A stretch of 11,130 nucleotides of DNA from an uncultured Clostridium sp. (GTDB lineage: Bacteria; Bacillota; Clostridia; Lachnospirales; Lachnospiraceae). The stretch spans positions 1-11,130 of the forward strand of contig URUZ01000159.1 of NCBI GenBank assembly GCA_900551225.1. Direction: 5' to 3'. Positions 6,351 through 11,130 of this stretch are shown here, in pieces (the stretch's first letter is position 1; the number at the start of each line of letters is the position of its first letter). The position numbers and the translations under genes are program-made. Under the pieces are notes generated by a model. That model was not told where the DNA came from and did not search any database. It saw only the letters and a list, made by a program, of their open reading frames with translations.

Positions 6351-7312
6351 AGCTTACAATCGGAAATGTTTCTTTGGAGAGCAATGTAATACTGGCGCCT
6401 ATGGCAGGGGTAACGGACCTGCCATTTCGCTTGCTGTGCCGGGAACAGGGCTGCGGCATGGCTGTGACCGAGATGGTCAGCGCCAAGGCCATTCTATACA
6501 AGAATAAGAACACAAACAGCCTTCTGACCGTGCTTCCTCAGGAGCGGCCCACCTCGGTGCAGCTGTTCGGCTCAGATCCGGAGATCATGGCCCAGATTGC
6601 GGCCCAGATCGAGGATGGGCCATTTGACATCATTGACGTGAATATGGGCTGCCCGGTTCCAAAAATTGTGAACAACGGGGAGGGCTCGGCTCTGATGAAA
6701 GACCCGGAGCGGGCAGGCGCGGTCCTGACCGCCATGGTGAAGGCGGTGAAAAAGCCGGTGACCGTGAAGTTCCGCAGGGGATTTAACGACCAGTGCATCA
6801 ATGCGGTGGAATTTGCCAAAATGGCGGAGAGCTGCGGCGTGGCCGCGGTGGCGGTTCACGGACGCACCAGGGAACAGTACTATTCCGGGAAGGCGGACTG
6901 GGACATTATCCGCCAGGTGAAGGAGGCGGTGAAGATTCCGGTCATCGGCAACGGCGACATTTTCCAGCCTGAGGATGCGGGGCGGATGATCCGGGAGACC
7001 GGCTGCGACGGGGTGATGGTGGCCAGGGGCGCCAAAGGGAATCCCTGGATATTCTCCAGAATCAACCACTATCTGGAGACTGGGGAGATCCTGCCGGGAC
7101 CCACCGTGGAGGAGATCCGTGAGATGATCCTGCGCCACAGCCGCATGCTGATTGAGTTTAAAGGGGAAAATGTGGCTATGAGGGAAATGCGGGGGCACGC
7201 CGCCTGGTACACCTGCGGCCTTCCCCATTCTTCCGCGCTGCGCGGGGAAATCAACCAGGTGGAGGACCTTGAAGGGCTGATCCGGCTGCTGGACCGGAGG
7301 CTTACGGCGTAG
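6347..7312 (+). CDS. dusB: tRNA-dihydrouridine synthase, DusB type
   Basis: 321-residue FMN-dependent enzyme that reduces a uridine in tRNA (mainly the D-loop) to dihydrouridine using NADPH. It is a TIM barrel followed by a helical tRNA-binding domain. Motifs: LAPMAGVTDLPFR near 16-28 (FMN binding), NMGCPVPKI with catalytic C102, VKFRRG with K141, HGRTREQYYSG near 171-181, GNGDI at 201-205 and ARGAKGNPWIF near 226-236 (phosphate binding). Length and motif order are normal. The ATG overlaps the upstream stop codon by four bases; GAGG at 6333-6336, inside the upstream gene, could serve as its ribosome binding site. The order dusB-greA-lysS follows, as often in Clostridia (dusB-lysS in Bacillus). 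The DusB subtype is inferred from overall similarity and neighbours; membership of the Dus family is certain. Confidence 0.94.
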   Translation: MKLTIGNVSLESNVILAPMAGVTDLPFRLLCREQGCGMAVTEMVSAKAILYKNKNTNSLLTVLPQERPTSVQLFGSDPEIMAQIAAQIEDGPFDIIDVNMGCPVPKIVNNGEGSALMKDPERAGAVLTAMVKAVKKPVTVKFRRGFNDQCINAVEFAKMAESCGVAAVAVHGRTREQYYSGKADWDIIRQVKEAVKIPVIGNGDIFQPEDAGRMIRETGCDGVMVARGAKGNPWIFSRINHYLETGEILPGPTVEEIREMILRHSRMLIEFKGENVAMREMRGHAAWYTCGLPHSSALRGEINQVEDLEGLIRLLDRRLTA

Positions 7313-7364
7313 GGGGAGTTTCCGGCGGAAAGTGGTGAGTCCCCCTCGCTGCGCTCAGCGGAAA
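7311..7364 (+). other. Competing hairpins after dusB
   Basis: AGGGGGA (7311-7317) pairs with TCCCCCT (7340-7346) and encloses a smaller hairpin, TTTCC/GGAAA (7319-7323 and 7327-7331). A third hairpin, CGCTG/CAGCG (7347-7351 and 7356-7360), follows. TTTCCG (7319-7324) can also pair with CGGAAA (7359-7364), which would break the other stems. There is no T-run, so a normal intrinsic terminator is not obvious. It lies upstream of the greA promoter, so in RNA it would be the 3' end of the dusB message. Confidence 0.45.
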
Positions 7365-7402
7365 ATAGTCGGAAAAACAGGGGAGAAACATGGGAACCGT
7401 TC

Positions 7403-7431
7403 TTGACAATGCGGGCATTTTCCTATATAAT
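7403..7431 (+). promoter_or_regulatory. Consensus sigma-A promoter for greA-lysS
   Basis: TTGACA (7403-7408) and TATAAT (7426-7431) are perfect -35 and -10 boxes with the ideal 17-base spacing. Transcription should start near 7438, giving a 5' leader of about 70 bases before greA. Both boxes match the consensus exactly, so strong, largely constitutive expression is likely. Confidence 0.9.
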
Positions 7432-7457
7432 ACTCAGAATGTGTGGAATATAAAATA

Positions 7458-7479
7458 TCCGGAAGTGTAAGCTTTCGGA
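7458..7479 (+). promoter_or_regulatory. Leader hairpin upstream of greA
   Basis: CCGGAAG (7459-7465) pairs with CTTTCGG (7472-7478) with one G-U pair and a 6-base loop; T7458-A7479 adds an eighth pair. It falls in the predicted 5' leader and partly covers a GGAGG (7477-7481) that is too far from the greA ATG to be its own ribosome binding site. It could stabilise the message or tune ribosome loading. No T-run follows, so it is not an attenuator on its own. Confidence 0.45.
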
Positions 7480-7511
7480 GGAAATAAAGGAAGAAGGAAG
7501 GATACAGTATC

Positions 7512-7994
7512 ATGGCGGATAAGAAACATATTTTAACATATGCCGGACTGAAACAGTACGAGGATGAGCTGCAGACCCTTAAGGTTGTGAAGCGTAAAGA
7601 GGTTGCACAGAAGATCAAAGAGGCGAGAGAGCAGGGCGACTTATCCGAGAATGCGGAGTACGATGCTGCCAAGGATGAGCAGCGGGATATCGAGCTGCGC
7701 ATCGAGGAGCTGGAGAAGCTGCTCAAAAATGCTGAAGTTGTGGTGGAAGATGAGATTGACACCGACAAGATCAATATTGGCTGCAGAGTGAATCTGCTGG
7801 ACGTGGAGTATAACGAGGAGATGGAGTATTTCATCGTGGGTTCCACTGAGGCAAACAGCCTTCAGAATAAGATCTCCAATGAGTCTCCCGTTGGCCATGC
7901 CCTTTTAGGCAAAGGCGTGGGCGAGACCGTGGCAGTAGATACCCAGGCGGGAACGATCCAGTACAAAGTGCTGAATATCCAGAGGGTATCATAA
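7512..7994 (+). CDS. greA: Transcription elongation factor GreA
   Basis: 160-residue factor that enters the secondary channel of RNA polymerase and stimulates cleavage of backtracked RNA, freeing stalled complexes. The N-terminal coiled coil covers about residues 8-78. Its acidic tip is QGDLSENAEYDAAKDEQ, with D43 and E46 matching the catalytic pair of E. coli GreA (D41 and E44). The C-terminal FKBP-like domain ends in SPVGHALLGKGVGETV and YKVLNIQ. The length is standard. A purine-rich AAGGAAGG (7494-7501) lies 10 bases before the ATG. It is driven by the consensus promoter at 7403-7431 and followed 46 bases later by lysS with no terminator, so the two should form one operon. Confidence 0.97.
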   Translation: MADKKHILTYAGLKQYEDELQTLKVVKRKEVAQKIKEAREQGDLSENAEYDAAKDEQRDIELRIEELEKLLKNAEVVVEDEIDTDKINIGCRVNLLDVEYNEEMEYFIVGSTEANSLQNKISNESPVGHALLGKGVGETVAVDTQAGTIQYKVLNIQRVS

Positions 7995-8025
7995 GGCAGA
8001 CGTGCCGTAAGGATTAATTTATCAC

Positions 8026-8032
8026 AAAGGAG
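8026..8032 (+). promoter_or_regulatory. Ribosome binding site of lysS (GTG start)
   Basis: AAAGGAG lies 8 bases before the GTG at 8041, supporting this non-ATG start. No T-box or other tRNA-sensing leader is present in the 46 bases between greA and lysS. Confidence 0.8.
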
Positions 8033-8040
8033 TGTAGAAA

Positions 8041-9996
8041 GTGGCAGAGCAGCAGAACCAGAAGCAGGTTGAAGCAGAATTAAATCATGTGTTAAAGGCT
8101 CGCCGTGACAAGCTGGCAGAGCTTCAGGCAGCGGGAAAAGACCCGTTCCAGATTACTAAATACGATGTATCAGCCCACAGTACGGACATCAAGGAACAGT
8201 ATGACCAGTGGGAAGGTAAAGAGGCCTCCATCGCAGGGCGTATGATGTTTAAACGCGTTATGGGGAAGGCGTCCTTCTGCAACGTACAGGATCTGAAGGG
8301 AACCGTCCAGATATATGTTGCCAGAGACAGCATCGGGGAAGAAGCATACAAAGACTTCAAGAAGATGGATATCGGCGATATCGTGGGAATCAGGGGCACG
8401 GTATTTACCACCAAAACTGGTGAGAAATCCATCCACGCCACAGAGGTTACACTGCTTTCCAAGAGTCTTCAGGTTCTTCCTGAGAAGTTCCACGGACTTA
8501 CAGATACAGACCTGCGTTACCGCCAGCGCTATGTGGACCTGGTGATGAACGCGGACGTGAAAGATACATTTATCAAGCGCTCTAAGATCATTGCCAGCAT
8601 CCGCAAGTACCTCAGCAGCCAGGATTTCATGGAGGTGGAGACCCCCATGCTGGTATCCAATGCAGGCGGTGCTGCTGCCAGGCCCTTTGAGACCCATTTC
8701 AATGCGTTGGACGAGGATCTAAAGCTGCGCATCTCCTTGGAGCTCTACTTAAAGAGGCTGATTGTGGGCGGGCTGGAGCGCGTGTATGAGATTGGACGTG
8801 TATTCCGCAACGAGGGACTGGACACCCGGCACAATCCGGAGTTTACCCTTATGGAGCTGTACCAGGCATATACTGATTATAACGGGATGATGGAGCTGAC
8901 CGAGAACCTGTACCGCCATGTGGCCCAGGATGTACTCGGCACCACTGTGATCACTTATAAGGGAACTGAGATGGATCTGGGCCAGCCCTTTGCCCGCATC
9001 ACCATGGTTGAGGCGGTTAAGAAGTATGCAGGCGTGGATTTTGATGAGATCCACACCCTGGAGGAGGCCCGGGCCGCTGCCAAGGAAAAGGGCGTGGAGT
9101 TTGAAGGCCGCCATAAGAAGGGCGATATCTTAAACCTGTTCTTCGAGGAGTTTGCCGAGGAGCATCTGATCCAGCCGACCTTTGTTCTGGACCACCCGGT
9201 AGAGATCTCCCCGCTGACCAAGAAGAAGCCCGGTAACCCTGACTACGTGGAGCGCTTTGAGTTCTTTATGAACGGCTGGGAGATGGCCAACGCCTATTCC
9301 GAGATTAACGATCCCATTGACCAGAGAGAGCGTTTCAAGGCCCAGGAAGAACTGCTGGCCCAGGGCGATGAGGAAGCCAACCACACGGACGAGGACTTCC
9401 TGAATGCGCTGGAGATCGGCATGCCGCCCACCGGCGGTATCGGATTCGGCATTGACCGGATGATTATGCTGCTGACGGATTCAGCGGCTATCAGGGATGT
9501 GCTGCTGTTCCCGACCATGAAGACTCTGGGCGGTTCAAGCGAGCCGAAAAAAGCGGATACGGTTTCCGCTCAGTCTGTTGCCGGAGCTGACAACACAGTG
9601 GAGAAGGTTCAGGAAAAAATTGATTTTTCCAAGGTTAAAATCGAGCCGCTGTTTGAAGAAATGGTGGACTTTGAAACCTTTGCAAAATCCGATTACCGCG
9701 CAGTGAAGATTAAAGACTGTGTCACCGTACCCAAGAGCAAGAAGCTCCTTCAGTTCACATTAGATGACGGAAGCGGCACGGATCGTACGATTTTAAGCGG
9801 TATTCGTGAGTATTACGAGCCGGAGGAATTGATCGGTAAGACAGCCATCGCCATCGTAAACCTGCCCCCGCGCAAGATGATGGGGATTGATTCCCGTGGG
9901 ATGCTGATTTCAGCAGTTCATGAGGAAGATGGAAGAGAAGGGCTTAACCTGTTGATGGTGGACAACCGGATTCCGGCGGGTGCGAAGCTGTACTAA
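8041..9996 (+). CDS. lysS: Lysyl-tRNA synthetase (class II) with extra C-terminal tRNA-binding domain
   Basis: Charges tRNA-Lys with lysine using ATP. The 651 residues exceed the roughly 500 of E. coli or Bacillus LysS. About residues 60-150 form the anticodon-binding OB-fold (EASIAGRMMFKRVMGKASFC, then TGEKSIHATEV). The class II catalytic core follows: motif 1 around FMEVETPMLV, motif 2 with RNEG at 256-259 and DTRHNPEFTLMELY, and motif 3 as GGIGFGIDRMIMLL with R473. The core ends near residue 498. Residues about 499-540 are a charged linker, and 541-651 look like the Trbp111/EMAP II/MetRS C-terminal tRNA-binding domain (FAKSDYRAVKIKD, then SKKLLQFTLDDG, ILSGIREYYEPEELIGK, MGIDSRGMLISA). The start is a GTG chosen for the well-spaced AAAGGAG. 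It is second in an operon with greA and ends at a strong terminator. The synthetase call is certain; that the extension binds tRNA is inferred from family resemblance. Confidence 0.97.
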   Translation: MAEQQNQKQVEAELNHVLKARRDKLAELQAAGKDPFQITKYDVSAHSTDIKEQYDQWEGKEASIAGRMMFKRVMGKASFCNVQDLKGTVQIYVARDSIGEEAYKDFKKMDIGDIVGIRGTVFTTKTGEKSIHATEVTLLSKSLQVLPEKFHGLTDTDLRYRQRYVDLVMNADVKDTFIKRSKIIASIRKYLSSQDFMEVETPMLVSNAGGAAARPFETHFNALDEDLKLRISLELYLKRLIVGGLERVYEIGRVFRNEGLDTRHNPEFTLMELYQAYTDYNGMMELTENLYRHVAQDVLGTTVITYKGTEMDLGQPFARITMVEAVKKYAGVDFDEIHTLEEARAAAKEKGVEFEGRHKKGDILNLFFEEFAEEHLIQPTFVLDHPVEISPLTKKKPGNPDYVERFEFFMNGWEMANAYSEINDPIDQRERFKAQEELLAQGDEEANHTDEDFLNALEIGMPPTGGIGFGIDRMIMLLTDSAAIRDVLLFPTMKTLGGSSEPKKADTVSAQSVAGADNTVEKVQEKIDFSKVKIEPLFEEMVDFETFAKSDYRAVKIKDCVTVPKSKKLLQFTLDDGSGTDRTILSGIREYYEPEELIGKTAIAIVNLPPRKMMGIDSRGMLISAVHEEDGREGLNLLMVDNRIPAGAKLY

Positions 9997-10016
9997 GAAC
10001 ATGTATGTATAATAGA

Positions 10017-10057
10017 GGACATTTCCTAGAAGAGAATTTTAGGAAATGTCCTTTTTT
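10017..10057. terminator. Bidirectional terminator between lysS and the LysR gene
   Basis: GGACATTTCCTA (10017-10028) and TAGGAAATGTCC (10040-10051) form a perfect 12-bp stem around an 11-base loop, followed on the plus strand by TTTTTT (10052-10057). This stops lysS transcription. Read on the minus strand, the same stem is followed by the moderately T-rich TCTATTAT, and it lies just after the LysR-family stop codon, so it can serve both convergent genes. Confidence 0.92.
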
Positions 10058-10062
10058 GGTGC

Positions 10063-11055
10063 TCATTTTCCCAGAGGCGGCGGTGAGACGGAGACCTGGC
10101 TCAGATCCTGGCACTCCAGGGCATCCAGGGCTTCCACCGTGAGCTGGATAAAGGACTTTACAAAGTGGTTCAGATAGCGCTGCTTGTGATAGATCAACTT
10201 GATTGAGGAGGTAACCGGTTTGCCATTTTGGTAGAGAGGAAAGACATTCACATCCTTTTCCAAAAGTGGAATCCAGCCGCTGAGGTTCATATGGGAGGTA
10301 AAACCGGCGGACAGGCCCCTGTTGCAGAGGGGAATGATCATGGTGGTATGTTTTGAAGAATAATGGATATTGGGGGTGCAGTTAGCGGCCTGGAAACACT
10401 GGAGCACCTTTTCACCTAAGCGGTTATGGATTGTTGGAATCATAAAGGGAATGCGGCTGAAATCGGCCATGTTGGCGCCTTTTACAGACCGCTCCTTCAT
10501 TTCCACAATCTCCTCATGGGTGTAATACTGATATAAAAGCCGGTCGGACACACAAAAGTAAATGGGGTCCTCATAGGTGGAGTGGGACTGGATATTGGGG
10601 AAGGAACCTTCAACATAGGCGCCCACGGCAAAATCCAGCTGATTCTTATGAACCATATGTTCCAGCTCAGTGGTGGTGCACTCAATGGAACTGACCTTTA
10701 CTTTCGGATAGAGGGCGCTGTATTTTTCCAGTACCTGGGGCAGATAGGCATTACAGCGGGGGGAGGTCACCCCAACGGTTATCTGGCCGGAATCGCTGTT
10801 GCCCAGATCCGCCAGAATGGCAGAGAGGGACCGTTCATTTTCAAACAGGTTTTCCGCATATTTGAGTACCTCCTGGCCGGCGGCAGTCAGCTGAAGACGC
10901 GGCTGGCGGTTAAACAGACGCAGCCCATAGTAATCTTCAACCCGGCGGATATGGTTGCTTAAGGTTTGCTGGCTGATAAACAGCCGCTCAGATGTCTCGG
11001 TGATGCTAAGGGATTTAGCAGTTTCCATAAAGTAGTGCAGACTTTCCAGTTCCAT
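10063..11055 (-). CDS. LysR-family transcriptional regulator
   Basis: 330-residue DNA-binding regulator. The N-terminal winged helix-turn-helix occupies about residues 1-60: MELESLHYFMETAKSLSITE, recognition helix around SQQTLSNHIRRVE, then YGLRLFNR and LTAAGQEVL. A linker helix leads to a periplasmic-binding-protein-like effector domain from about residue 90 (GQITVGVTSPR) to about 300. The start is supported by AGAGGAG ending 5 bases before the ATG (plus-strand complement at 11061-11067). It points toward lysS and converges on a shared terminator, so it is not part of that operon. Members of this family usually act as tetramers and often control a divergently transcribed gene, which here would lie beyond the right edge. 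The effector and targets cannot be read from the sequence. The C-terminal tail after about residue 305 is slightly longer than usual and ends in SPPPLGK. Confidence 0.93.
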   Translation of the reverse strand: MELESLHYFMETAKSLSITETSERLFISQQTLSNHIRRVEDYYGLRLFNRQPRLQLTAAGQEVLKYAENLFENERSLSAILADLGNSDSGQITVGVTSPRCNAYLPQVLEKYSALYPKVKVSSIECTTTELEHMVHKNQLDFAVGAYVEGSFPNIQSHSTYEDPIYFCVSDRLLYQYYTHEEIVEMKERSVKGANMADFSRIPFMIPTIHNRLGEKVLQCFQAANCTPNIHYSSKHTTMIIPLCNRGLSAGFTSHMNLSGWIPLLEKDVNVFPLYQNGKPVTSSIKLIYHKQRYLNHFVKSFIQLTVEALDALECQDLSQVSVSPPPLGK

Positions 11056-11130
11056 AAACGCTCCTCTTTATACCGTAAAAATATTTGTGGTTTATACAAA
11101 AATACATAACTTTATTTACTGTATTAAAAG
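11056..11130 (-). promoter_or_regulatory. AT-rich upstream region of the LysR gene with inverted repeat
   Basis: These 75 bases are much more AT-rich than the coding DNA. TTTGT (11084-11088) and ACAAA (11096-11100) form an inverted repeat with a 7-base centre, of the size and AT-rich type expected for a LysR-family operator. No clear -35/-10 pair with good spacing was found on the minus strand, though several TATA-like hexamers are present. It may hold the regulator's own promoter and that of a divergent gene outside the window. Confidence 0.4.

Noticed and set aside
6572..7228. Minus-strand open frame of 218 codons opposite dusB
   Set aside because: His- and Pro-rich translation typical of a shadow frame; dusB is intact and accounts for this DNA.
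7995..8040. Possible T-box or lysine riboswitch before lysS
   Set aside because: The gap is only 46 bases and holds just a ribosome binding site; there is no room for either element.
10582..10962. Plus-strand open frame opposite the LysR-family gene
   Set aside because: It lies fully inside the regulator gene, with no family resemblance in its translation.
1..11130. Mobile element, CRISPR array, toxin-antitoxin or defence genes
   Set aside because: All substantial coding space is taken by housekeeping genes, one small unknown protein and one regulator. No direct-repeat array, transposase or integrase is visible.

Overview
The window is a stretch of core chromosome from a Gram-positive Clostridia bacterium. 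I infer a member of the Lachnospiraceae close to the Enterocloster/Hungatella group, from the gene order, AGGAGG-type ribosome binding sites, the moderately high GC content of the genes and the protein sequences. No organism name can be proven from the sequence alone. I see no mobile element, CRISPR array, rRNA, tRNA, prophage or defence gene.

Layout. (1) 1-1306: the end of whiA (its 5' end lies outside the window), then a small HPr-like gene that looks like crh, closed by an intrinsic terminator. (2) 1374-5981: dnaE (DNA polymerase III alpha, DnaE type) followed by pfkA (ATP-dependent phosphofructokinase) and a probable terminator. (3) 6006-7312: a small acidic conserved protein that overlaps dusB (tRNA-dihydrouridine synthase) by four bases, so the two are probably translationally coupled. 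(4) 7313-9996: an intergenic region with paired inverted repeats and a textbook sigma-A promoter (TTGACA-17-TATAAT), driving greA and then lysS. The lysS product carries an extra C-terminal tRNA-binding domain. (5) 10017-10057: a strong hairpin terminator shared by lysS and a convergent LysR-family regulator (10063-11055, minus strand), whose AT-rich upstream region reaches the window edge.

How the genes fit together. The left half joins cell-cycle/division control (WhiA), a probable carbon-status signal protein (Crh-like), chromosome replication (DnaE) and the committed step of glycolysis (PfkA). The right half is translation and transcription housekeeping: tRNA modification, rescue of stalled RNA polymerase and lysyl-tRNA synthesis.

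The best second-look items are: the HPr paralogue with Asn at the PTS histidine position but an intact Ser46 region; LysRS fused to a Trbp111/EMAP II-like domain; a DnaE whose PHP domain keeps a full apparent set of metal ligands; and a PfkA with Leu in place of the usual Asn in the TIDND catalytic motif. I did not find a wholly new multi-gene system.
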